In this document: positions 1 to 9,565 of the stretch, one piece after another | Numbering within the stretch: the first letter of the stretch is position 1 | Layout of the letters: every line of letters begins with the position of its first letter | NCBI GenBank assembly: GCA_949317995.1 | Contig: OX439038.1 | Location: 70,690,659 to 70,754,658 of the forward strand | Length of the DNA: 64,000 bases | Source: Acholoe squamosa | Taxonomy: Eukaryota; Annelida; Polychaeta; Phyllodocida; Polynoidae | Direction of reading: 5' to 3' | Position numbers and translations under genes: made by a program | Notes under the pieces: model-generated | What the model was told of the DNA's origin: nothing | Seen by the model: only the letters and a program-made list of their open reading frames with translations | Database searches by the model: none

Positions 1-1
1 C

Positions 2-649
2 CTGGCCCGCCTCTTCATCTCCAGATGCTGCAGGCACTGGCCACACTGTAGGCAAGACGAATCCGATGGCTTGCCCCAGTTTGTCCTCCGCATCCACTCC
101 CAGGGAAGAACATACGAGTTTGTTGTGGGGACCATGATTTTGGGCTCCAACCTATGGCCACCCTTCATTAAGGCCCCTAAAATTGGAATGCCCCACCTCA
201 CTATGCCCTTTGGCCGTCACCTGGATCTCCACTGGAAGGCCAAGGTCAGCTTCATAATTGGCGCCCAATTGAGAGTGGTGCAGCTCGAGAGATACCCTCG
301 CTGCCCTCTTTTCTGGAGACTACCCCTCTACAGGATCCTAAATGGGAGGCCACATGTTATGACCCTGGTCATCAAATCCAAAACCCAGCCAGATTTCCAG
401 CTGACCCCAGGATATGAGACAATCAAAGACACCAACATCCCAGAAATCCCCAGGATCCAGGCCCCCAGCAGCCCCAGCCCCAGGCCCAGGGGCACCCAAA
501 AACCGAGCGGCCAGGTGGAGCTAACTAAATTCACACCAAAGGATTACCAACCCCCTAGGGACATACGTGTTCGACCCCACCCTGGAGGATATATCTACCA
601 AATTCCCACCAGAAATCGGTATGTTTATTATTCCGTTCAAAATCCTTAA
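2..649 (+). CDS. Retroelement accessory-like ORF, 5' end outside window
   Basis: The frame is open from the first bases of the window, so the true start lies upstream; the first ATG seen is at 71. About 216 residues are visible. The start has a Cys/His/Trp-rich patch (C-C-x2-W-x2-C pattern at 32-64) that could bind zinc. The middle is compact and hydrophobic, then comes a Pro/Ser-rich linker and a Tyr/Arg-rich C-terminus ending at a TAA. I do not recognise the family. It lies upstream of a second Cys-motif ORF (2704-3343) and of an LTR (4693-5250), so I infer it belongs to the 3' part of a retrovirus-like element. Env or another viral protein cannot be excluded. That it codes is fairly likely from its length and composition; the function is unknown. 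Confidence 0.5.
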   Translation: MARLFISRCCRHWPHCRQDESDGLPQFVLRIHSQGRTYEFVVGTMILGSNLWPPFIKAPKIGMPHLTMPFGRHLDLHWKAKVSFIIGAQLRVVQLERYPRCPLFWRLPLYRILNGRPHVMTLVIKSKTQPDFQLTPGYETIKDTNIPEIPRIQAPSSPSPRPRGTQKPSGQVELTKFTPKDYQPPRDIRVRPHPGGYIYQIPTRNRYVYYSVQNP

Positions 650-2665
650 GGCCCGTGTCTTGATTTATGTGGGGATACCCACATGTCTTCGCAGCCAAAA
701 TTGTTCTACAGCCACCGGCCACCCCTATTTTCTCATATAATGGAACCGACCAACCATAACACAGCACACGACCGGATAGCCACACACAGGATAACACATC
801 CTATGTGGGGATACCCCACCTCCTCCCCCCCTACCCCACAAAATAACCTAGCCCGGCGATGCCGAGCCAAGCCTCATCTCATCCCAGACTCCCATCCCAT
901 ACCCCGTCAGTCTTATCAGCATAACAAACATAGCCCCATTAAAACAAACATACCGCCACATACCTATACAATAGCAGCCCCACTGACCCAATTTTTAATG
1001 TTGTATAGCGGATCACAGATGTCAAGTGCTGACGCTGCGTCTGGGCATTTTCGCGCCAAACGCAGCGTCATGACGTCGCCGAGCATCCCCAGTACCGAAA
1101 CCAGTCACCAAATGCAAATTTTTTCGCACGTGATCACGCTCACATGATCATGTGCATAACCAAACAAACGTCCACACGTGGTGTGCACGTCAATACAATA
1201 ACATATGCACGTGTTTATATTACAGTAGACTTGCAACATACCCCGACTTACCACTCCCCGATCACTATACCAATCTAAATCAGACCGGCACCCAATTTGG
1301 AAAGCCCCAGCAAGCACAACACAAACCCGTAACTGGTGATCACAGACGCTTATATTAAAATTCTAATTCTCGTGCACATTAGAGGCTCCTCAGGCCATAT
1401 CATATAGCAAATCACAGTAAATCACAGGGTAAAGTCTCTGGCTTCCCTCACCTGCTTCAGATCTTCAAATTTTCAGTCTTTTTTTTCATGCGAACTTTTC
1501 CCTGGAAACTCCTGTACTAGCACACACAGTGCGAATCGTTCCCCCAGCACGATAAAGGTCCTGCAAATGAAAGAACCTTCATTAGTGTCCGCCCCGGGCC
1601 CCGTCAACAACCCAAATTGAAATTCAAGGCCCACCCCTTCCTTTTTGATCTTTCTTTCTAAAACAAAAGGGGGAAGGAAGCAAGAAACCCACCTCTAACA
1701 TGTTCTCCTCCAGGGCCTAGCACCAAACACCACACGGTCCACTGGAACCACCGGCAGGTCCCTCCTTCTGGCCAACGAGACGCCGGCAAGCATAGGGCAC
1801 CCAACCTATCGGCACCAAGATGGTGCGAACCCTGAATAAAAACCAGTAGGGCCTTTTTAGGGAAATACGGAAAATATAATAATCTTGACAGAAATTGTTT
1901 TAGCAAACCGGGTCACCTAAATTGCCGACAACTTACCTCACAGGCTCAACGAGCCGCACCCGGAGGCACACGGCCCCACTCTCCAAAACGCACACAGAGA
2001 AGGTAACCTCCATCCTCCGTTCTCCTTGATCAGGCCGAGCGTAAAATCCTCCAAAAATTTCCCCACAGGCACAACAACCTTTCAACAAGCCTTAGGCAGC
2101 GTCTTCTAACGCCTAAAACGCCGTCCTCCCCTTTTATACTAGGCCTAGCCGCGGGAACCTTAAGCTCATTTTTCGGCCCAATTTTCGAACCTCAAAAATC
2201 CAAAACCTTTCCAGCCGCTTTCCAAAATTCTTGAACCCAAACCAGACCCCCCCCAACCCAAAATACGAAGTAAACCTCCCCAGCCCCCGTCCCAACCCTG
2301 AAGGGTTGGTGCAAGTCTACATCTCTCATTTACCGTAAATTCATAGGCCTTAGCGTAAATCCCATACATTAACCAAACGCTGTACAGACGCTGGCGCAGT
2401 GGCGCCTCTCTGTGTCATTCTTTCAAACTAAAATCCGAGACGGAGCGGCGTACGGCCCAACGACCGTCCGCTGGCGCCGCCAGGTGTGTAGCATTGGAAT
2501 TAACATAGAGTCCTTGGATACGGCCTCCCGCCTAGCTCCAAACCTAAACCTTTGCTTCTGTATGGTACACCTAAGTGTCGACTTAACCAATTTTTTAGCA
2601 CCATGAGTTAATCTTGGTATTTTTGTGGACCTGATTATGAACCATACAACCTGACACAGTCTCTA
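650..2665. other. Non-coding stretch inside the putative retroelement
   Basis: No convincing protein gene is seen here; the short ORFs lack domain-like composition. The plus strand is C-rich and G-poor, like the flanking ORFs. It holds a promoter-like block near 1.02-1.22 kb (listed separately) and a TATA-like ttttata at about 2134. It ends just before a strong splice acceptor at 2702-2703. It could be an intron plus an internal promoter. Confidence 0.4.
1031..1215. promoter_or_regulatory. Hairpin with E2F-like core plus CRE and E-box cluster
   Basis: A perfect 10-bp inverted repeat (GACGCTGCGT at 1031-1040, its complement at 1060-1069) encloses TTTTCGCGCC, an E2F-type site. TGACGTCG, one base from a cAMP response element, follows at 1071. 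CACGTG-type E-boxes and a short ATGATCAT palindrome follow up to about 1215. This reads as an internal promoter or enhancer, or less likely a replication origin of a small virus. Function is inferred from motifs only. Confidence 0.4.
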
Positions 2666-2703
2666 ATGCCTTGTTTTCTCTGCTCTATGTTGTTTTCTGA
2701 CAG

Positions 2704-3343
2704 GTCAACGCGGGATGACTGGGATCCAGACAACACCGACCAAGACAGCCCTGAAAGGCCAAACACCTCCCCAGCCAGAAAACACCCGGGTCAAACAACC
2801 AGTGACCCCCAAAACTCAAAAGGAACAAACCCCACTAGCAGCAGTGGAAATACACGCAATAGAAGAGCTGACACCCCCATCCCAGAATTCCGCCACAACT
2901 GGAGAAGCAACCCCCGCACCCCAGCAAGGCCCAAATGCCTGTTAGCAGGATGCAGACTGTGCTCCAGCACCCCTGAGGGTTTTGTCTGCCCTTGTTCCTA
3001 CACAGGCATCAAATTCAAACCCCTATTATCCCAGAGACACTACACCACCACCACCTTCACCAATAGCACCCCAAACCTAGATCACCAGGACAACAAAAAT
3101 GACAATAGCTCCGAGTCTGAAGACTCTGATTCTTCAACCTCTACATCTGCCGAACCAGGCAACCTGGCCTCGGTGGAAGAAGATTTTAGAGACATAGATT
3201 TAGACCCCAGCACTCCTATAAAAAGAGCTGCACTCAGAAGGAAGTGGGCAAGAGGCAGATTCTACATAAGAACCCCCCGACCCCACCCTAACCTACCCCC
3301 CTCCGGTATCAGTCCTGGAGACAGTAAACCTTGGAAACATTAA
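2704..3343 (+). CDS. Putative spliced regulatory ORF with Cys motif, acidic and basic regions
   Basis: A pyrimidine-rich tract ending in CAG (2701-2703) makes a strong splice acceptor, so this is probably a terminal exon. The frame also extends up to an ATG at 2666. After a Pro/Thr/Asn-rich start comes a CX2C...CXC cluster (about 2935-3000) suggesting a zinc site. A Ser/Glu/Asp-rich acidic stretch (about 3090-3210) and a short Arg/Lys-rich segment (about 3215-3270) follow. Acidic plus basic segments fit a transcriptional activator of the kind complex retroviruses encode between env and the 3' LTR, but I see no match to a named family. An overlapping second frame (2715-2945) shares the 5' part of the exon. 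Coding is likely; the role is inference. Confidence 0.5.
2715..2945 (+). CDS. Overlapping second-frame ORF, 76 codons
   Basis: This ORF starts at an ATG 11 bases after the splice acceptor and is read in another frame of the same exon. It is Thr/Pro/Gln-rich and low in complexity, and stops at 2945. Two frames open from one acceptor resemble the dual-coding accessory exons of complex retroviruses. It may equally be a by-product of C/A-rich composition, which removes stops. A test is whether synonymous sites are constrained in both frames. Confidence 0.25.
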   Translation: MTGIQTTPTKTALKGQTPPQPENTRVKQPVTPKTQKEQTPLAAVEIHAIEELTPPSQNSATTGEATPAPQQGPNAC

Positions 3344-4677
3344 TACTCAGAAAACCATGTAAACCCCATCCAAATTCAAACCACAAGTCAGGATCATTCT
3401 TACCTTCCTTTCCATATTTATCGATTGTAGGGACACAATTTAAACCACCCCCCCCCAAGAACCACAGTACCGCTTTCATTTGTATGTGATCTTTAATTCG
3501 ATCTGCAAGGCTCACATTTTCTCCACGATTGTAAAATAAAACCAAAACTCATATTGTACCATCTTAACCAATAACCACCATACATTTACTTGTAAAAACT
3601 CTGTGTAAAGCTTAGAGTTGACCTGGCTGGCAGATCAACCCTATCTTTCAGGTGCCACAGAGCCCCCATCTCTCTTTCAAGCCCAACCATGTCATTGTAT
3701 TTATGGGTTTTAGCCTCAGTAGTAAAACCATGTGTGAAAAATGTTTAAATATTTATTGTCTCAAGAAGTGATCATCCAGAGCCTGTAATTTTCCACCACT
3801 AAAATTCTATAGAATGCCACCTCGGCAAGCTTTTTCAGCCCCAAAAGTAACAAGTGACAACTACCTTGGGCCAAATGCTCCTTTTTCCAAAAAATCCAAA
3901 AATTTTTTTTTTTTTTTTTTATTTAGAAATTTCACACTTTCACCAACCTCTCGGCTCTGGGTGAACATTTTCTCCTTGCATGCAAGTTTGTGTTTTTAAT
4001 TATTTTTATGTACAAGCTAGCCCAAAAGGGACCATCAGTCACATCTCCCTGAATGTCACTGACGATCGTCACCTTGCCCATATAAGCAACTTAGCAGTGA
4101 ATACCACTGCTGCCCAGCTCATTCATTAACTTATTTTGTTAAAACCTTGTATGTAAGGACAGCATGTACATATTTTCACCTTATTTAAAACCTTATTTAA
4201 ACAATCTGTGCTTTTTTTATACCGCTGATGTATTTGTAATTTTATACTGTATATTTTTATACTGGATATAGAAAATGTATTTTGACAATGTATGATGCAC
4301 AGGACAGACCTAGTCATGCCCCTACTACCCTGCTCAGCCAGAGCAGTCTTAGTATCCTTAGCATCTATTTTTGTGGTGTTCAAGCCAGATTATTTTGAGT
4401 TAGTTCATAGAGTTTGCCTCAAATTAAGAGGATGCAAGTTCAAGTAGTTTTAGCTAAGAAAAATATCAGTTGTTATCCAAGCTCCTATGTTTTGTACCAA
4501 CTACTACCGGTAGAACCAAATATTGTACCCCTTTTCCACAAGAAACTTGGTAATATCAATTTTTACCCAGCGCTGAACATCTTTTCAGCCCCCTATTTCA
4601 CATTTTATACTTGAGCATGTCAATAGACTTGATATAGACTCTCATTCCTTATAATTATACTCCCTTTAACCTCATGC
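3344..4677. other. AT-rich stretch without a recognisable gene
   Basis: No supported gene. The sequence is AT-rich with homopolymer runs (a long T run near 3906-3920). Base use differs from the C-rich ORF region to the left and the LTR to the right. It could be the untranslated region before the 3' LTR, or an older insertion. Confidence 0.3.
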
Positions 4678-4692
4678 AGAGATGAGTGGGAA
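4678..4692 (+). other. Polypurine tract
   Basis: A mostly purine run ending GTGGGAA directly precedes the TG that opens the LTR. This matches the retroviral layout in which plus-strand DNA synthesis is primed right next to the 3' LTR. Confidence 0.5.
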
Positions 4693-5250
4693 TGTGGGGA
4701 TATGTCAATGGACTATTCTATGTATTATAATTATGAACGACATACTCAAACCAAACTGGCCAAGCTACCCCCTAGTTCAAACCAAGGTCAACCTATTTTT
4801 AGCTTAGCAGGGTGAAGAGTTCACACCTGCCCTCCTCCAGTGGGAAATCCCCAGGCTCCCTCCTGTGGATCCCCCACTGGAGAACCCAACTATTTTTAGA
4901 TTCACCTAGCTAATAGGAGCAGCTCACCCCTCCTACCACAGATTGGGACTGAGCAGAACCACCGACTCAGCATATTTGAGTCGCTCCCTATACTAAAAAT
5001 AGAAAGTACAGAAATAGACACGACGTCATCTGGGCTTGCTCCTGACTATATAACCTAGTCAGGATCAAGCCTCAGCATCTTATTCTTCTCCAACCTAGAC
5101 CCTACGACACTCAGGTGCCTTGGCTTAGCATATAGCTTGGTCAGACTGGCGAGTACTATATTGTACACTGTATCAGTTACTCATCATGCCAATCTTACAA
5201 TAAAGCTGGATCATCAACTGAATTGTCTGGACTCCTGTTACCTCACTTCA
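4693..5250 (+). repeat. Retrovirus-like LTR (3' or solo)
   Basis: It starts TGTGGGG after a polypurine tract. A TATATAA box is at 5047-5053 and AATAAA at 5199-5204, followed by about 45 bases of R/U5-like sequence. The right end is near CTTCA (5250) or TGACA (5255). That gives U3 of about 380, R of about 130 and short U5. The TATA box sits in an inverted repeat, CCTGACTA at 5041-5048 and TAGTCAGG at 5056-5063. No second copy is in the window, so a 5' LTR, if any, is upstream. The sequence to the right is a broken DNA polymerase gene, so the element appears to have landed in that gene. Confidence 0.55.
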
Positions 5251-5255
5251 TGACA

Positions 5256-5806
5256 TGTAATGAGACATTGACAACTGACAGTTTTTACTTTGCTTTAAGT
5301 GCAGAGAACATAGAAGACGTAATTATTCCTGAGAAACGTGAAGCTTTCTTCAGAGAACGACACAAATGGTTGCCCTCTGAATCATGTGACAACAGTCACC
5401 ACAGAGAGACCTATGTTCAGACCAAAGTTTTGGGTGAGCTGTGGCTGCCTCAATCATGCTGTAAGAGCCGTCTGGCGTTTGACAAGAGAACCCCGGGTTG
5501 TTCAAAGTGGAGTGGGAAGGTGATGAAATGACTGCCTTAAACTCCAAATGTTACATAGGCACAGGAGCGAATGTGCCCGTTAAAATGAGTTGCAAAGGTG
5601 TAATTCAAAAACAAAACCCCCTGACCACTGACAAGTACAAAGAAGTACTGGACAGTGAAAATGTTGTCACGATAGTCAACAAAGGATTTAGAGTAGTTAA
5701 CCACAGCGTTACCACTTACTCTCAAAGGAAACAAGGTCTAACCTATCAGTACATAAAGAGACAAGTATGTGAAGACGGTGTAAGCACCCTACCCCTTTCT
5801 ATATAA
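5256..5806 (+). pseudogene. Family-B DNA polymerase C-terminal fragment (virus or Polinton-like)
   Basis: The fragment starts at a degraded polymerase motif C: a TDSFY-type segment in which the first Asp of the usual D-T-D is lost. It continues with residues I recognise from the C-terminus of protein-primed-type family B polymerases of Polinton/adintovirus-like elements (a KRTPG...KVEWEG region and a GVSTLPL ending). There is one frameshift near 5500: the first half is read to 5531, the second from about 5498 to the stop at 5806. The palm and exonuclease domains are absent, cut off by the LTR. The family assignment is from memory of the motif pattern and is moderate. It is not a working gene here. 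Confidence 0.5.
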
Positions 5807-5869
5807 AAAAATGGTTTCTTTTTCTAGTTTTACTTCCAGTTGTACATTTTGTTGAAAGAAAAAAATTTA

Positions 5870-6235
5870 AACAAATTGTTCAAATGAACATTTTTCTCCA
5901 TAGAAAACAGTGTAAAAATGAAAAATGTTCATTTGAACAATTGTTCAAACGAACAATTGTTCAAATGAACATTTTTCCCCATAGAAATCAGTGTTAAACT
6001 GGAAAATGTTCATTTGAACAATTGTTCAAACGAACATTTGTTCAAATGAACATTTTTCCCCGTAGAAAACAGTGTTAAACTGGAAAATGTTCAAATGAAC
6101 ATTTTTCCCCATAGAAATCAGTGTTAAACTGGAAAATGTTCATTTGAACAATTGTTCAAACAAACATTTGTTCAAATGAACAGTGTTAAACTGGAAAATA
6201 TTTTTTGTTCAAATGAACATTTTTTTCAAATAAAC
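5870..6235. repeat. Tandem palindromic repeats
   Basis: About four imperfect units of roughly 80 bp (one truncated) are built from GTTCATTTGAAC / GTTCAAATGAAC palindromes, a GTTCAAACGAAC variant, and a spacer reading ccccatagaaatcagtgtt. The array lies between the polymerase fragment and the next ORF of the virus-like segment. It could be an intergenic control or origin region of that virus, or a simple local amplification. Confidence 0.65.
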
Positions 6236-6348
6236 AACAAAGGTAAAAAATGTGTACTGTATCATGAAAAAAAACTGACAAAAGTAAAAAAAGTGAACTG
6301 TATCACCAAAAAAATCCAAAAAACTTTTCACAAAAGTGAACGCTGTAC

Positions 6349-7359
6349 ATGTTCACCACAAAAAATAAAAATCCGGCGCTAACGAAATTAACTTGGAAGA
6401 GAAAAAAGTGGTACCAGATTTCTTTACTCATAGCGTCACGTTCACCAGATTATCAGTATCTCGTTAGATTTAAGCGACCATTTAACATGGAAAGTTTAGA
6501 AGCTATGCTTGTGGAGCAAACCACAGAAACTCCACCTTATGATTATTACATGCGTCCAGTTTTACAAAGTGTTGCTTCATATAATCAAGCTTCTTCTATA
6601 ACACCTGACAATGATATAAGTTCTGTAGCATGTGGATGTTCAGAGAATTTCTTTTGGGAAATAATCCCTGCAGAAAACATTGGTTATTTTAGAGGAGCTG
6701 AACCAGACACTGTTGACCACTGTATAACTAGTGTTAAAATGTACAAATATTTCTCTTCAGCTTTTTGGGACGCCTACAGAAACTGCATGTACTATTGTCG
6801 AGTGAAAAAAGTTAACTTGATATCGCATGATTGGTGTATAGGAGTATATCAATTGCACACTGAACCTGGCTGCCCAAGACACTACACAAGGTACACTTTA
6901 GGAAGTGTAAGAAAGTTTGCTGTTACTCTCCAAGAGTTAGAATGTAATCCCATAGTAGGAGTGTTTTGTCAGTGTAACTGTAAACTGGAAGTATCTGCTA
7001 TTGCTAAAACTATTTGTTTCACATGTCTGCAGGTCTCACTGGAACTTCACGCCTTAAGTATACCTGGAGTGAGAAATCATTTCTCTTTCGAGGTAAACTT
7101 TAAGGATGGCTTTTTATCTTGTCTTTTACCTGGACCCAAAAACAGTCAAACTTACTTCCTGGCCCAGGCTTTGTTCGAGCATGCTATATCTAACATAGCC
7201 AAACTTAACAGTTATTGTTTCCACAACACATGGAAAACTAGTCTCACTGGTCAAAGCTGGTATCAAGCAAGTAAATTCACACACAACAAATGTTTCTGTT
7301 GTATATGTGCACGCCCCGGAAATGGAAAATCTGTCTTCATCTGTAAATATTGTGTCTAA
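6349..7359 (+). CDS. Virus-like hypothetical protein, Cys-rich C-terminus
   Basis: An intact 336-codon frame. The ATG at 6487 (A at -3, G at +4) has a better context than the one at 6349 and would give 290 residues. Cysteines are spread through the protein in pairs (C-x-C near residue 206). The last 25 residues form a C-x-C-C-x2-C ... C-x2-C cluster typical of a zinc site. The stop codon overlaps an AATAAA signal (7358-7363), a compaction habit of viral genes. There is no signal peptide or clear membrane span. It sits about 540 bp after the polymerase fragment, so I infer it comes from the same DNA virus or large transposon. I do not recognise the family. It is strikingly intact next to a broken polymerase. 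Confidence 0.6.
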   Translation: MFTTKNKNPALTKLTWKRKKWYQISLLIASRSPDYQYLVRFKRPFNMESLEAMLVEQTTETPPYDYYMRPVLQSVASYNQASSITPDNDISSVACGCSENFFWEIIPAENIGYFRGAEPDTVDHCITSVKMYKYFSSAFWDAYRNCMYYCRVKKVNLISHDWCIGVYQLHTEPGCPRHYTRYTLGSVRKFAVTLQELECNPIVGVFCQCNCKLEVSAIAKTICFTCLQVSLELHALSIPGVRNHFSFEVNFKDGFLSCLLPGPKNSQTYFLAQALFEHAISNIAKLNSYCFHNTWKTSLTGQSWYQASKFTHNKCFCCICARPGNGKSVFICKYCV

Positions 7360-7379
7360 TAAAAATATAATCTGTTATG

Positions 7380-7810
7380 TGAAATGAATGAGTTGTGTTT
7401 TATTTTAATGATAACAAAATGAGTCATAAGTATTGCGTAAATCCATAGAAATATTGCATAAGAACATGAGTCATAACTATTGTGCAATTTCTTACAAACA
7501 TTGCGCAATACACCCTCATACGTAGGTCATACGTTTTTTGCAAGTAGGCTAGTAGGTCACTTCCGGTTTGTAAGTAGGTCAACCCTAGGTATTGCGCAAT
7601 TCTCTTAATTTATGCAACTAGGTCAGGTCACGGAATCCAGCTCTCTGATTGGTCGAAAAAACTAGGTCATGACCTTATGACGTCACTTCCTGTGAAATCC
7701 AGCCCTCTGATTGGCTGAAATTAGGTCACTTCCGGTCTACAAGTAGGTCATGACCTAGTTAGTAGCTGAAGCATTGCGCTGACTTTGCATGTATATACTA
7801 CTGTTAAGTT
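7380..7810. promoter_or_regulatory. Dense promoter/enhancer-like block
   Basis: Within about 400 bp there are two AP-1 sites TGAGTCA (7420, 7467) and three C/EBP-type palindromes (7479-7488, 7500-7509, 7591-7600). There are about nine AGGTCA half-sites, including perfect AGGTCATGACCT palindromes at 7664-7675 and 7745-7756. A CRE TGACGTCA is at 7678-7685, with several ACTTCC ETS-type sites, two CCAAT boxes (as ATTGG) and a TATA-like tatatac near 7794. Two halves repeat one another (ccagctctctgattgg and ccagccctctgattgg). Motif content fits a strong viral-type promoter. Confidence 0.5.
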
Positions 7811-7817
7811 ACTGTTT

Positions 7818-8479
7818 GACATTAATATGGCTGGTCCTATTTGTATCATTTAAGGCAAGTAAGTTGTCAAGTTGACAAGTAAGAAATGCCTTGGAATGAC
7901 TTTAATATCAAGGGTCCTATAATGCAGCCGAGAGATATAGATAAGTGGAGGCTCAAGATGGCGGACGGGGCATCCCATAACGACAGTATATGCTCACAAA
8001 TCATAGAAAGTGTGCATATGGGGCCTTACATGTCATTCGCCCAGACATGTGCCCAGAAAAAGGTTTCTTATAAGTATGCTTCTTTTACAATAGCAAGGAC
8101 ACATCTGACATAAATGATAATGTGATTACTTTAATCTACAGGTCAGAATAGTCTGGACCTGAGATTTTCATGGAGGTATGAAGATTGTTTCTGTAGGAAA
8201 TTAAGCCCTCAACATGGCTTGTAACTCAAATGTCATTCTCCCAGACACAATTTTGCCCAGACAATTTTGGTCATTTTGGCCACATTTTACCCCCCTGCAG
8301 CCCAAAATATGCATATGGGACCATTAAAACCTTATGTAACATGAAGATCTCATCCAGGCTGACACTTTGAGCCAAAGAAATAGAGGGGAAAACTAAAATT
8401 CGAAGAGTAGGGGCTGGAATACCTCCAAATTCGTCATATGCAAATCTTCTATGATTTTCGACCATGTAGTGAGTAGAAC
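7818..8479 (-). pseudogene. MFS transporter copy 1, exon 3 remnant split by an insertion
   Basis: The minus strand encodes the start of exon 3 as in the two intact copies: a GSTHY-like start right after an acceptor (8480-8481), then SLWDAPSAI...IGPLI...KSFQ from 7992 down to about 7880. Weaker nucleotide similarity to the intact copies reaches about 7818. A 471-bp insertion (7993-8463) separates the two parts. The remaining transporter (loop and six C-terminal helices) is absent; virus-like DNA takes its place. It cannot make a functional transporter. Confidence 0.75.
7993..8463. mobile_element. Small non-autonomous DNA element with ATG target duplication
   Basis: This insertion is absent from the paralogous exon at 21.4 kb. 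It is flanked by ATG at 7990-7992 and 8464-8466. Its ends are inverted: CTCACAAATCATAGAA on the left, and on the right a complement reading GGTCGAAAATCATAG. No ORF of its own. A 3-bp duplication would fit a Harbinger-type element; this assignment is tentative. Confidence 0.55.
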
Positions 8480-8915
8480 CTGTAAATATGCAATTCATTC
8501 TATTAGCTATCATAGCCAAACTATAATGCCTGTGAAGTCATATTTTTGACAATTCGATACTGTTCTATTGCATGAAACCCTTATGTCTAAGGCGCAACTT
8601 TTGCTGATCCTATAAGGTTTAAGGGTCCATCCTTGTGTATGAGGTCAGGATTATACTGTTATATACAAGGAACTGGGTTATATAACATTTGATATGATTT
8701 AGTTACTCGTTGCTCAAAGTGCAATTTGCTTTCAATTTTTTAATCCTCAACAGAAATTGTAGCTTTATTAGCTAGGAGAATTTAGAGTACTAGGGCTGCA
8801 CAGGTCTACAACATAGATTTTACAATTAGCACCATTTCAATTTCTTTTCTAAAGGTTTCTCAACTTAGTAGAAAAGTCATTACTTAGCAATGATATTTAA
8901 AAGAAAAAAAAATAC
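8480..8915 (-). other. Intron 2 of the transporter pseudogene
   Basis: Position between exon remnants identifies it as an intron. No gene or clear repeat is seen. Confidence 0.5.
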
Positions 8916-9010
8916 CTCCTCCCATAAAGCCAATGCAACTTCCAAATAAAGCCATCAGAGATTTAATAAAGCACAACAGCCATGGATTTTGCAGAAACCA
9001 GATTGAAAGG
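8916..9010 (-). pseudogene. MFS transporter copy 1, exon 2 remnant
   Basis: The minus strand keeps the end of exon 2, a GF(M)GGG motif followed by a GTAT donor at 8914-8915, matching the GF(V/L)GGG-GTATG ends of the intact copies. Upstream the match fades within about 30 residues. The first two thirds of the exon, with the Arg-Leu-Pro-Ala-Val region, is not found. Confidence 0.55.
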
Positions 9011-9565
9011 ATTCTCAAACAGGATGTGTAACATCAATGTTTTGTGTGTATTCTGACTGATTGTCCCATTACCTTCTTTTGAAGAAGACATTACTTGAGA
9101 ATTAGTAAATTAAGAAATCATCATTTACAGGGTCAGTGTCAGAATAAGTGTACAAAACCTGGGAAATCATGGTTTTTGGCCTTTATGCAGCCATAGAATA
9201 AATTATGCTTATCCAATCTTGTCTTCCATGGTCTCATCTTACAAAAGACATTCTAGCCTTTCAGAAAAATATCCATTTGTGTCTGTCGGGTAAAAATTCT
9301 TTGAGTTAAGGTGACCCAAAGTCCCAAAATCACTAAAAATTCTGTTTTTTTGCAGTTTATGTCATTTTGCACATGTCCTATTGTCCACTCAAAGACTAGA
9401 AACCCATCCAAAATTGCCTGTGGTATTAGGCATATATTAGGCCTACATTATTTATGTCAGTTTAGGTGGATGTTGATTGAGAATTTTTTACTATGGTCAC
9501 TCATGTGTGGAATTTTACTCTTTGAGGCGTCTGTGACAATAACTCTTAGGTCAGAATAACTCTAT
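9011..9565. other. Intronic sequence left of the tyrosine-recombinase element
   Basis: No gene. It contains a slightly diverged minus-strand copy (9523-9543) of the 20-bp motif that recurs at 14.95-16.58 kb on the other side of the inserted element. Confidence 0.5.

Noticed and set aside
1..3343. Idea that the left edge is a small DNA tumour-type virus (E2F hairpin, Cys motifs)
   Set aside because: The polypurine tract and LTR immediately downstream fit a retroelement better; no helicase or capsid motif is seen.
5870..6235. CRISPR-like array
   Set aside because: Units are palindromic tandem repeats without unique spacers, in a eukaryotic genome.
7886..8113. Plus-strand 75-codon frame
   Set aside because: It is antisense to the exon 3 remnant of the transporter pseudogene and runs into an inserted element.
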